The notes under the pieces are model-generated. The model ran no database searches and was not told the DNA's origin. It saw nothing but the letters and a program-made list of their open reading frames with translations. Shown here piece after piece: positions 44,846-51,905 of a stretch of 64,000 bases of DNA. The position numbers and the translations under genes were made by a program. The stretch's first letter is position 1; the number at the start of each line of letters is the position of its first letter. Source of the stretch: Deltaproteobacteria bacterium (GTDB lineage Bacteria; Myxococcota_A; Polyangia; Haliangiales; Haliangiaceae); the NCBI GenBank assembly GCA_021413675.1, contig JAIOQA010000275.1, positions 27,901-91,900 on the forward strand. The letters run 5' to 3'.

Positions 44846-44983
44846 CGTTCGTCGTGGGGTTCTCATGCCCATGGCGCAGGTCCCGCGCCGAGGGCATACG
44901 CAACCTGCCGCGGTCACCCGCAACCTCGCAGCGCCCTCGTCACGGGACCCGCGCCGTTTGGGGCATGAACCCCACGACGAACG
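44846..44983. repeat. inverted repeat spanning the start of the four-helix-bundle gene
   Basis: CGTTCGTCGTGGGGTTC (44846-44862) is matched exactly by its complement at 44967-44983. The match continues inward imperfectly (CATGCCC, GGCGC and GGTCCCG against their complements) for about 45 bp per arm. The centre holds two CGCAACCT copies. The right arm contains the ATG at 44965 and the first codons. Confidence 0.7.
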
Positions 44984-45309
44984 GACCTCGCTTTCTCGCC
45001 TATGACCGCGCGATGGAGGCGGTGCGCCTGGTGCGCCCGCTGCTCGAGCGCATTCGCCGCGGACACCGCGGCCTCGCCGACCAGGTCGTGCGCGCCGCGA
45101 CCAGCGTCGTGCTCAACATCGGCGAGGGTTCGAAGCGCCGCGGCGCCGACCGGGCGCAGTTCTATCGCATCGCGGCGGGGAGCGCCGCCGAAGTGCGGTG
45201 CGCGCTCGATGCCGCCGAGGCGCTCGGTTTCGTCGAGCGCGCCGAGATCGCCGCCGCGTGGGACCGCTTCGACCAGGTCGTCGCGATGCTCGTCACGATC
45301 ACGCGGTGA
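44965..45309 (+). CDS. four-helix-bundle protein (S23/Avd-like family)
   Basis: 114 residues. The pattern FLAYDRAMEAVRLVRPLLERIRRG, LADQVVRAATSVVLNIGEGSKRRG, FYRIAAGSAAEVRCALDAAEALGF is the hallmark of the four-helix-bundle family first seen in rRNA intervening sequences and related to Avd of diversity-generating retroelements. No reverse transcriptase or template repeat is nearby, so this is the stand-alone type of unknown function, perhaps nucleic-acid binding. The start ATG 44965 sits inside a long inverted repeat, which could fold over the initiation site. Confidence 0.82.
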   Translation: MNPTTNGPRFLAYDRAMEAVRLVRPLLERIRRGHRGLADQVVRAATSVVLNIGEGSKRRGADRAQFYRIAAGSAAEVRCALDAAEALGFVERAEIAAAWDRFDQVVAMLVTITR

Positions 45310-45354
45310 GCCCGCGCGGGCCTGCCGCGGCGCAGGCCTGCACCGTGCCGCGCC

Positions 45355-45440
45355 GTTGCAGTTGCAGGACCCGTTGCAGGTGCAGGACCCGTTGCAGGTG
45401 CAGGACCAGCTGCAGGACCAGGTCCAGGTTCAGGGGCCGG
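45355..45440. repeat. tandem GTTGCAGGTGCAGGACCC array
   Basis: An 18-bp unit, GTTGCAGGTGCAGGACCC, is repeated about three to four times and then decays into GGTCCAGGTTCAGG. It starts about 45 bp after the four-helix-bundle stop. A related array in the other orientation is at 43880-43975. There are no unique spacers, so it is not a CRISPR. Confidence 0.7.
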
Positions 45441-45462
45441 AGGGGATGGGGGAGCCGACCGA

Positions 45463-45497
45463 GCGGGGCGTGGGGCGCCCGGCGGAAGGGGCCCGCG
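45463..45497 (-). repeat. 35-bp repeat, copy B
   Basis: Exact reverse complement of 32393-32427. It lies between the convergent four-helix-bundle and FadL-type genes. Confidence 0.8.
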
Positions 45498-45531
45498 ACT
45501 CGTCGTCCGCGATCGCGCGGGTCGCGAAGCG

Positions 45532-46743
45532 CTACCGCGTCACGCGCAGCCCGAGGCCGAGCAGGTGCGCGTGGCCGCCGTAGCTCGCCATCATCGAGTC
45601 GGGGTTCGCGCTCGCGCGCTCGCCAATGTGGAGATACCCGTAGAAGGCATCGGCGGCGACGGTCTTCGACAGCTGCCAGCCGCCGCCCAGGGTCACGGCG
45701 ACGCGGTTGCCGTCCGGCGTGGTCGGCGCGAGGTGATCCGTTCCCGCCGGCGACGGATCCCAGCCGATTCCCGCGCGCGCGGTGGCGCGGCCGCGGTGCC
45801 ATTCGCCGCCGAGCTTGGCGCCGATCGTCGTGTGCCAGTCGTTGACCTGCACGACATCGGGCGTCTGGTCCTGGGCGAAGTCGATCACCTGCGTCTTGTT
45901 CACCGACCAGGTCGTCACCTCGAGATCCGCGAAGCCGCGCAGCTCGCCGTGCACGATCGTCCCGCCGACCGCGATCCGATCGGGCAGCGCCAGGCTCGAG
46001 GTCGCGTGCTGATCCGGGGCCTTCATCGAGAACGCGTCGGGCCCGGTGAAGTCGGCGTCGCCCGACAGATCGATCGACGTGCGGCTCTTGTACGAGACGC
46101 CGAGCGCGGCGCCGTGGCCGACGTCGAGGTACGCCGCCAGATCCGCGCCGACGCCGACGCCATGCAGCCGGAGCGCGACGTCGCCCTCGGTGTCGATGAA
46201 GTCCAGGCGTCGCGCGAGATCGAGCTGCGCGAGATCGACGTGCACGCCGCCCGCGATCCGCACCTGACCCGAGCGCCAGCCGATGAACGGCGCGACGCGG
46301 ACGTCGACCAGCTTGGTCGACACGATCTCGTGCCGGCCCGGCCAGTCCGTGGGCCACGCGACATCACCGCCGTAGGGCACGGTGACCGCGAGGCCCGCCG
46401 CGAACGATCCGGCGCTGCGGGTCAGGAACACCTGCGGCACCGGCGTCGGCGAGCCGCCGGTCTTGGAGGTCCACGAGCCGTCCGCCGCGGTCGCTTGCAA
46501 CGACGCCATCGGCAGCATCAGGCCGACGCCGATGCGCCAGCCGCCGCCGTCGACCAGCGCCGCCGGGTCGTACCAGGCCGCGGCCGGATCGTCGGTGCGC
46601 GCGGTGGCCGCGCCGGCGACGCCGCCGGTCGAGGCCGCGGTCTCGGGCACGGCGAGGCCGCCCGCGTGGGCGCGACCGGCGAAGGCCAGCGCGGAGGCGA
46701 GGAGTGCCGCGAGGATCGCGGCGAGGAGCGGCTTCTTGCTCAT
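45532..46743 (-). CDS. FadL/OmpP1-type outer membrane transporter
   Basis: 403 residues. A signal peptide (MSKKPLLAAILAALLASALAFAGRAHA) precedes the FadL-family start GGLAVPETAASTGGVAGAATART, the plug-forming segment with the AWYDPAAL motif. The remaining chain alternates beta strands and Gly-rich turns of a barrel and ends in LGLGLRVTR. FadL proteins let hydrophobic compounds such as long-chain fatty acids cross the outer membrane. Its start overlaps the end of the hydrolase lipoprotein gene upstream (ATGA), which suggests a shared lipid-uptake role. Confidence 0.88.
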   Translation of the reverse strand: MSKKPLLAAILAALLASALAFAGRAHAGGLAVPETAASTGGVAGAATARTDDPAAAWYDPAALVDGGGWRIGVGLMLPMASLQATAADGSWTSKTGGSPTPVPQVFLTRSAGSFAAGLAVTVPYGGDVAWPTDWPGRHEIVSTKLVDVRVAPFIGWRSGQVRIAGGVHVDLAQLDLARRLDFIDTEGDVALRLHGVGVGADLAAYLDVGHGAALGVSYKSRTSIDLSGDADFTGPDAFSMKAPDQHATSSLALPDRIAVGGTIVHGELRGFADLEVTTWSVNKTQVIDFAQDQTPDVVQVNDWHTTIGAKLGGEWHRGRATARAGIGWDPSPAGTDHLAPTTPDGNRVAVTLGGGWQLSKTVAADAFYGYLHIGERASANPDSMMASYGGHAHLLGLGLRVTR

Positions 46744-49268
46744 GGGTTCAGCTCCCCGCTCAGGTAGTTGGCCAGATCGCTCGTGCCGCGCAGGAACTCG
46801 GGCTCGATCGGGATCACCAGGAACGCGTGCTCGGCCAGGTAGTCGCGGCGCGGCGCGCCCGACAGCGACTCGAGCTTCTTCGTCGACGAGTTCGGGATGA
46901 TGGCGTCGAGCGTCGCCATCTGGATCAGCACGCCGCGCGCCGGGACGCCCGGCGGGTGGAGCAGCGTCCTGGCGAAGCTCGCGGGATCCGCGCAGTCCAT
47001 GAACCAGCGGGCGACGTTCATGAAGCGCCGGCCATCGAAGCTGTCCTTGTCGACGCCCTCGCGCGTGAAGAACGCGGCGACCTGGCCCGAGAAGAACGGC
47101 GACTCGCGGAACATGTCGACGGTGTCGGCGCCCGGGACGTTGAGCACCGCGCGCGCGATCTCCGGATGCGTGCCGACGAAGGTCGCGCCCAGGATGCCGC
47201 CCAGCGACTGGCCCGCGTAGTAGATCTTGGTCAGGTCGACCGGCCGCGTGAACACCTCGGTCCAGTCGGCGCCGCGCAGCGAGCGCAACAGCGCCGACAG
47301 ATCGATCTCGGCCTGGACGAAGTGGTCGCGGGTGTTCGCGATCTTCTCGATCTCGAGGAAGGCCGCGCCCGACGCCATCGGCATCGGGATGACCGGCCAG
47401 GTCGCGAACGGCACGTCGTCGCCGGCGGCGTTGACGCAGCGACCATCGTCGGTGCAGGTGCCGTTGTCGCTGCACGGGTTGCCGAGCGGCGTGAGCTTGC
47501 CGGTCGTGGGATCGGGGATCGACAGCGGGCCCTTGGTCCAGCAGATCGTCCGCGTGCCGTGCAGCGGCAGATCGATCGCGACCGCCGCGAAGCCCTTGCG
47601 CGCGAGCGCGTCGCCGAGCGCGAGCAGCATGCGGCGCTCGGTGAGGATCGCGTGGCCGAAGATCACCACCGGCACCGGCTTGCCCGCCGGCAGGTTGCGC
47701 GGGACGATCGCCGTGAACGCGATGTCCTCGACGGTGTGGCCGCCGTCCTGGCGGAACCCGCGGGTCAGCGGATCGAGGAACTCGGGCGACTTGATCGTGC
47801 CCGACACCACCTCGCTGACCTGGGTGAGGGAGCTGATCGCCAGCGCGAACTCGCCGAGCGCCTGGCCCGGGGTCTGGCGCTTCTCGATCGTCGGCGCCAT
47901 CGGCACCGCCAGCGTCTCCGGCTTGGCGATCCACGCCGCCATCGGCTCGGTGACCGGCATGGTCGTGAACGTCCAGGCCGCGAGCACCGGCTTGGCGCCG
48001 GGCAGCGCGCTCAAGGCGGCGACCACGTCGGGCCGCACCTTCTCGAGCCGGCGCGCGTCGTCGTCGGGGACCGGGCCGACCTGGCTCTTGCCGCCGACCT
48101 CGATCGACTCGCCGATCTGCAGCAGGATGCCCATCGGCATGAGGATGACGTCGGTGCCGTCCTTGGCCTTGACGCCCTGGCGCACGACGATCGCGAAGCG
48201 CGCGCCCTCGTCGAGCGGCTGGGCGGCGGGCGTGACCTCGACGCTCTCCTGATCGCCGAGCAGCTCGATGCCGGCCTCGAGCTTGCGGGGCAGCGTGCCG
48301 GTGCCGCCAGCGACCTGCCAGACCTCGATCGTGGCCGGCGTGATCGTCGCGGGATCGACCGGGCCGGTGAACTGGAACATCAGGTTCGCCGACGTGCCGA
48401 AGCCGGTCAGCTCCTTGAGGCGGGTCTTGGCGTCGAGCACGGTCTGCGAGTCCCACGGCGCCGGTGGCAGATCGATGTGGCCGGTGTCGGGATCCTTCAG
48501 GACATCGAGGGGCAGGGGCACCCGCTGCGAGGCCTTGTCCATCGCGAGCTCGGTCCGCTGCGTGACCGTGAACGTCCACAGCGCGGCGACGTTGTCACGC
48601 GGCATGCCCTCGCCGGCGGCGAAGTCGAAGATCGGCGCGAGGTCGGTCCGGATGTCCTCGAGCTTCTTCGCGTTGTCCTGGCGCTCGGCGGCGGTGTTGC
48701 CGGGGAACGCGTGCTCGTGCGCCGGCGTGTCGAGCCGCTCGGTCTGGCGCAGGAAGTAGAACGCCGCGTCGCAGTCGACCTTCTCGCCGGCCTTGCCCTC
48801 GAGCCCGGCGGTCCCGCCGCGCACGACGATCGCGTAGTGCTCGCCGCGCTCCCAGCCGGTGCGCGGCGGATCGATCGTGAGCTTCTTCTCGTCGTCGGAG
48901 ACCGAGATGCGCACGTCGTCGACGCGCACCGGGGTCTCGCGCCAGTGCCAGACCTGCACCGTGTCGGCGTTGATCGTCGCCGGGTTGATCGGCCCGTCGA
49001 ACTCGACGGTCGCCGACGACGCCGTCGACCACCCGTCCTGCAGGTTCATCGCCGTGTAGAGGCTCTTCTCCGCCGGCGTGGTCTTCTCGTCGATGGGAAT
49101 GTCGAGGTGGCCGGCGACCTCGTCGCGCAGCACATCGGTCGGCATCGGGATGACCTTCGCGTCGGGATCGAACCGCGCGTGGATCACCTTGGCTGGTGGA
49201 TCGAGCTCGAGGCTGCACGCGCACAGGCACGCACAGGCCGCAGATAGGATCGCGACAGGCCGCTTCAT
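46740..49268 (-). CDS. large lipoprotein with alpha/beta-hydrolase domain
   Basis: 842 residues from ATG 49268 (GGGGGG RBS; another in-frame ATG at 49280 adds four residues). Lipobox: CACLCAC. Residues about 20-520 form repeated beta-sandwich-like units (VEFDGPINPATINADTVQVWHW, FQFTGPVDPATITPATIEVWQ), like the N-terminal domain of bacterial virulence-factor-type lipases. Then comes an alpha/beta hydrolase: VIFGHAILTERRMLLALGD, and the nucleophile elbow GQSLGG near residue 680. It probably cleaves lipids or esters at the cell surface. The neighbouring FadL-type porin, translationally coupled, would take up the products. Confidence 0.85.
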   Translation of the reverse strand: MKRPVAILSAACACLCACSLELDPPAKVIHARFDPDAKVIPMPTDVLRDEVAGHLDIPIDEKTTPAEKSLYTAMNLQDGWSTASSATVEFDGPINPATINADTVQVWHWRETPVRVDDVRISVSDDEKKLTIDPPRTGWERGEHYAIVVRGGTAGLEGKAGEKVDCDAAFYFLRQTERLDTPAHEHAFPGNTAAERQDNAKKLEDIRTDLAPIFDFAAGEGMPRDNVAALWTFTVTQRTELAMDKASQRVPLPLDVLKDPDTGHIDLPPAPWDSQTVLDAKTRLKELTGFGTSANLMFQFTGPVDPATITPATIEVWQVAGGTGTLPRKLEAGIELLGDQESVEVTPAAQPLDEGARFAIVVRQGVKAKDGTDVILMPMGILLQIGESIEVGGKSQVGPVPDDDARRLEKVRPDVVAALSALPGAKPVLAAWTFTTMPVTEPMAAWIAKPETLAVPMAPTIEKRQTPGQALGEFALAISSLTQVSEVVSGTIKSPEFLDPLTRGFRQDGGHTVEDIAFTAIVPRNLPAGKPVPVVIFGHAILTERRMLLALGDALARKGFAAVAIDLPLHGTRTICWTKGPLSIPDPTTGKLTPLGNPCSDNGTCTDDGRCVNAAGDDVPFATWPVIPMPMASGAAFLEIEKIANTRDHFVQAEIDLSALLRSLRGADWTEVFTRPVDLTKIYYAGQSLGGILGATFVGTHPEIARAVLNVPGADTVDMFRESPFFSGQVAAFFTREGVDKDSFDGRRFMNVARWFMDCADPASFARTLLHPPGVPARGVLIQMATLDAIIPNSSTKKLESLSGAPRRDYLAEHAFLVIPIEPEFLRGTSDLANYLSGELNP

Positions 49269-49389
49269 GTGTCCCCCCATGCCGCGCTGGTCGTGGCCTG
49301 ACCAACGTCGACGCGCTGCACTGTACGCGCCGCGTCATCGCGTTTCAATTGCATTTCACTAACCGTCCAATGACCGCATCTGTCTGGAT

Positions 49390-49405
49390 TTGCAGTGATA
49401 TGCAA
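49390..49405. promoter_or_regulatory. TTGCA-N6-TGCAA inverted repeat in a divergent intergenic region
   Basis: The gap 49269-49510 between two divergent genes contains an AT-richer stretch at about 49345-49420. Within it TTGCA (49390-49394) and TGCAA (49401-49405) are separated by GTGATA. It could be a regulator site for either gene; no protein can be named. Confidence 0.35.
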
Positions 49406-49469
49406 CTTCAGTGAGCGGCATTACGCAGTGCGGCAGCCGCGGTGGGTTGCCGCAGTGGAGGGCGTTCGC

Positions 49470-49499
49470 TTGACAGATCCGGGCGGTCTCGCCTAGAAC
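49470..49499 (+). promoter_or_regulatory. sigma-70-like promoter of the gene at 49511
   Basis: TTGACA (49470-49475), 18-bp spacer, TAGAAC (49494-49499). The start would be near 49506, only about five bases before the ATG and inside the palindrome at 49505-49521. A bound repressor there would cover the start site. Confidence 0.65.
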
Positions 49500-49504
49500 C
49501 GAAC

Positions 49505-49521
49505 TTGAAAATGACTTTCAA
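49505..49521 (+). promoter_or_regulatory. Fur-box-like palindrome over a start codon, copy 1
   Basis: TTGAAAATGACTTTCAA has inverted ends TTGAAA/TTTCAA and contains the ATG of the gene at 49511. The inner 15 bases, TGAAAATGACTTTCA, match the 7-1-7 Fur pattern TGATAATnATTATCA at 11 of 14 positions. It overlaps the expected transcription start. Confidence 0.6.
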
Positions 49522-50290
49522 TCCCAGTCGTCAGGCACCCCGGATCGCGTCGCTGTTCGCCGCTGCCGCGGCAGCGCTGGTGCTCGGCCACGCCGGCACC
49601 GCGCACGCCGATCGGCGCGCGTTCGGCTACACGTACGAGTACAACACGATGGCCGAGGGCGGCCTCGATCTCGAGCTGTGGAACACGCAGTCGCGATCGA
49701 CCTTCGATGGCGGCACCGCGGGCCTCGAGTGGAAGGCCGAGCTCGAGTACGGCATCACCGACCACTGGGACATCGCGCTGTACCAGGTGTTCGCGCAGGA
49801 CGGCCGCGAGGGCGCGGTCGCCTACGACGAGACCAGCCTCGAGACCCGCTATCGCTTCGCCGAGCGCGGCCAGTGGCCCGTCGACGTGCTGGTCTACCTC
49901 GAGCTCGCGAAGGGCTTCGGCGCGACCAAGTGGGATGTCGAGCCGAAGCTCGTGCTCGCGCGCGATCTGGGCAAGCTGAGCCTCAACCTGAACCTCGCGC
50001 CAGAGCTGCAGTTCTCGCGCACCACCGAGGCGGGCGAGACCTCGCTCGACGTCGAGCTCGAGCCGAGCTGGGCGCTGGGCGCGAGCTACGAGGTGTCGCC
50101 GCGCTGGAAGGTCGGCGCCGAGACCTTCGGCGCGCATCCGTTCGCGGAGAAGGTGACCGAGGCGTGGGCCGGGCCCGCGGTGTCGTGGGCGCCGTCGGCC
50201 AAGCTGTGGGTCGCGAGCACCGCGGCGTTCGGGCTGACCGACGACTCCGATGCCTTCGCGCTGCGCTTCGTGCTGGGAATCGGCCTTTGA
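49511..50290 (+). CDS. small outer-membrane beta-barrel protein
   Basis: 259 residues from ATG 49511. The signal peptide is SLFAAAAAALVLGHAGTAHA. The mature protein alternates amphipathic strands with turns (GLDLELWNTQSRSTFDGGTAGLEWKAELEYGITDHWDIALYQVF, LSLNLNLAPELQFSRTTEAGETSLDVELEPSW) and ends with FVLGIGL, consistent with a 10-12-strand barrel. Ligand unknown. Its start codon lies inside a Fur-box-like palindrome shared with the next gene, and the two probably belong to one regulon. Confidence 0.78.
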   Translation: MTFNPSRQAPRIASLFAAAAAALVLGHAGTAHADRRAFGYTYEYNTMAEGGLDLELWNTQSRSTFDGGTAGLEWKAELEYGITDHWDIALYQVFAQDGREGAVAYDETSLETRYRFAERGQWPVDVLVYLELAKGFGATKWDVEPKLVLARDLGKLSLNLNLAPELQFSRTTEAGETSLDVELEPSWALGASYEVSPRWKVGAETFGAHPFAEKVTEAWAGPAVSWAPSAKLWVASTAAFGLTDDSDAFALRFVLGIGL

Positions 50291-50372
50291 TCTCGGCTTC
50301 TTGGCAACCCGGCCCGGCGCGACCCGGCGCCGCAGGTCGCGACGCTTGACCCGGGTCTCCCCGCAGGGCACC

Positions 50373-50702
50373 ATGAAGTTGAACATGGCTTTCAAAGTCG
50401 TTCTGATCGCGGCCCTGGCCGCGGGCTGCGCCCGGTCGGTCCCGCCGCCGGCGACGCCGAGCGACGCGAGCTTCGCCGCGACCGCGTGGCCCGGGACGAC
50501 GATCGCCGAGCTCGAGCACGGCCGGCAGCTCTACGGCGCGCGCTGCGCGGGCTGCCATCTGCCGGTCGCGCCGGCGTCGGTCGCCGCGAGCGCGTGGCCC
50601 GGGCACGTCGACGAGATGACGACGCGCGCGCACCTCACGCCGGCCGAGGCGACGCTGGTCACGCACTACCTGGTCGCGCTGTCGACGCGCGCTGGCCGCT
50701 GA
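50373..50702 (+). CDS. c-type cytochrome lipoprotein
   Basis: 109 residues from ATG 50373; a second ATG at 50385 is possible. Lipobox: AALAAGC with Cys19. A single haem-attachment site CAGCH (Cys58, Cys61, His62) follows in GRQLYGARCAGCHLPV, and Met82 is a candidate sixth ligand. It is a small membrane-anchored electron carrier of the periplasm. A second copy of the Fur-box-like palindrome lies over its first codons. It follows the barrel gene after 82 bp. Confidence 0.85.
   Translation: MKLNMAFKVVLIAALAAGCARSVPPPATPSDASFAATAWPGTTIAELEHGRQLYGARCAGCHLPVAPASVAASAWPGHVDEMTTRAHLTPAEATLVTHYLVALSTRAGR
50379..50395 (+). promoter_or_regulatory. Fur-box-like palindrome over a start region, copy 2
   Basis: TTGAACATGGCTTTCAA differs from the copy at 49505 at only two positions. 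It overlaps the first codons of the cytochrome gene. A TTGACC at 50346-50351 is a possible -35 box, at nearly the same distance as in the first copy (33 versus 35 bp). Confidence 0.55.
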
Positions 50703-50732
50703 CGCGCGTCCGCGCGATTGGCGCGCCCGCGG

Positions 50733-51905
50733 TTACTCGCGCTCGGCGCGCGGGATCGTGAAGCTCACGGTCGTGCCGACGCCGAGCTCGCTGTCGACGC
50801 GGAACGTGCCGCCGGCCGCGCCGACCAGGCGGTGGCACTGCGCCACGCCCAGGCCGGTGCCCTCGGCCCGGGTCGTGAAGAACGGCGTGCCGATCCGCGC
50901 CAGCGTCTCCGGCGACATGCCGGTGCCGTCGTCCTTCACCTCGAACCGCACGACCTGATCCTCGGCGCGCGCGAGCACGTGGACGAAGCCGTCGCTGCGA
51001 TCGCGGGCGAGCAGGGCCTGCGCCGCGTTCGCGACCAGGTTGATCATCACCTGCGTGAACTCGGTGACGCCGATGCGCACGCGGGGCAGCTCGCTCGGGC
51101 CGTCGTAGGACAGCTGGCAGCGCGCGCGCACCGCGATGTCCTGGCACACCGCCAGCGCTTGCCGGATCACCGGCAGCGGGTCGGTCGCGGAGAGCGCCCC
51201 CGAGCGCGGGCTCTGGCGCAGGAACTGGCTGAGCGAGCCGGTCAGCTTGCGCATGTGCTCGACCGAGTCGCGCAGCTCGAACGCGATCTCGGCGAGATCG
51301 TCGAGGAGCGTCGTGATCGCGTTGCGCTGCGACGGGCCCAGCGCCTCGCCGGCGATCGCGCGCCGCACCAGCGGGACCGCGTCGCTCATCTCGACCAGGC
51401 GCTCGCCGTTCATGACCAGGCCGATGAGCGGCTGGCTGAGATCGTGGACGACCGCGCCCGCGATGCTGCCCAGGGTCGCCAGCCGCTCGTTCTCGAGCAG
51501 GCGGCGCTGGAGCCCCGCCGATTCGCGCGCAAGCTGCCACGCGCCGATCGCCCAGCGCAGCAGCTGCTCGAGCTCGGCGCGGTCCCAGGGCTTGATCACG
51601 TAGCGCGCGACCAGGCCCTCGTTGATCGCGGCCAGGATCGGCTCGACGTCGGCGTACGCCGTGATGACGACGCGGATGACCTCCGGGTGGCGATCCTTGG
51701 CGATGCGGAGCAGCTCGTCGCCGGTCATGTCCGGCATGCGCTGGTCGGTGACCAGCACCGCGACCTCCTCGGTCGCCAGGATCGCCAGCGCCTCGGCGCC
51801 GCCGGCCGCGGTGCGGATCCGGAAGCGCGACGCGAGCGACTGCTCGAACACGATCCGGTTGGGGCGCTCGTCATCGACGTACAGGACCAGGGGCTCGGCG
51901 CTCAT
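50733..51905 (-). CDS. receiver-histidine kinase protein
   Basis: 390 residues. An N-terminal receiver domain: LVLYVDDERPNR, phosphoacceptor Asp in VLVTDQRMPDMTG, VITAYAD, and VIKPWD. A linker is followed by a His box with H in GSIAGAVVHDLSQPLIG and an ATPase with VMINLVANAAQALL, VKDDGTGMSPE and GTGLGVAQCHRLVG. Receiver-first kinases relay signals from another kinase, here most likely the hybrid protein encoded just upstream (ATGA overlap). It is the last gene of the seven-gene operon. No DNA-binding domain is present. Confidence 0.88.
   Translation of the reverse strand: MSAEPLVLYVDDERPNRIVFEQSLASRFRIRTAAGGAEALAILATEEVAVLVTDQRMPDMTGDELLRIAKDRHPEVIRVVITAYADVEPILAAINEGLVARYVIKPWDRAELEQLLRWAIGAWQLARESAGLQRRLLENERLATLGSIAGAVVHDLSQPLIGLVMNGERLVEMSDAVPLVRRAIAGEALGPSQRNAITTLLDDLAEIAFELRDSVEHMRKLTGSLSQFLRQSPRSGALSATDPLPVIRQALAVCQDIAVRARCQLSYDGPSELPRVRIGVTEFTQVMINLVANAAQALLARDRSDGFVHVLARAEDQVVRFEVKDDGTGMSPETLARIGTPFFTTRAEGTGLGVAQCHRLVGAAGGTFRVDSELGVGTTVSFTIPRAERE

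Noticed and set aside
44965..45309. Diversity-generating retroelement (because of the Avd-like protein)
   Set aside because: No reverse transcriptase, template repeat or variable target gene is found nearby; the family also has many stand-alone members.
45355..45440. CRISPR array
   Set aside because: The 18-bp units are directly adjacent with no unique spacers, and no cas gene is in the window.
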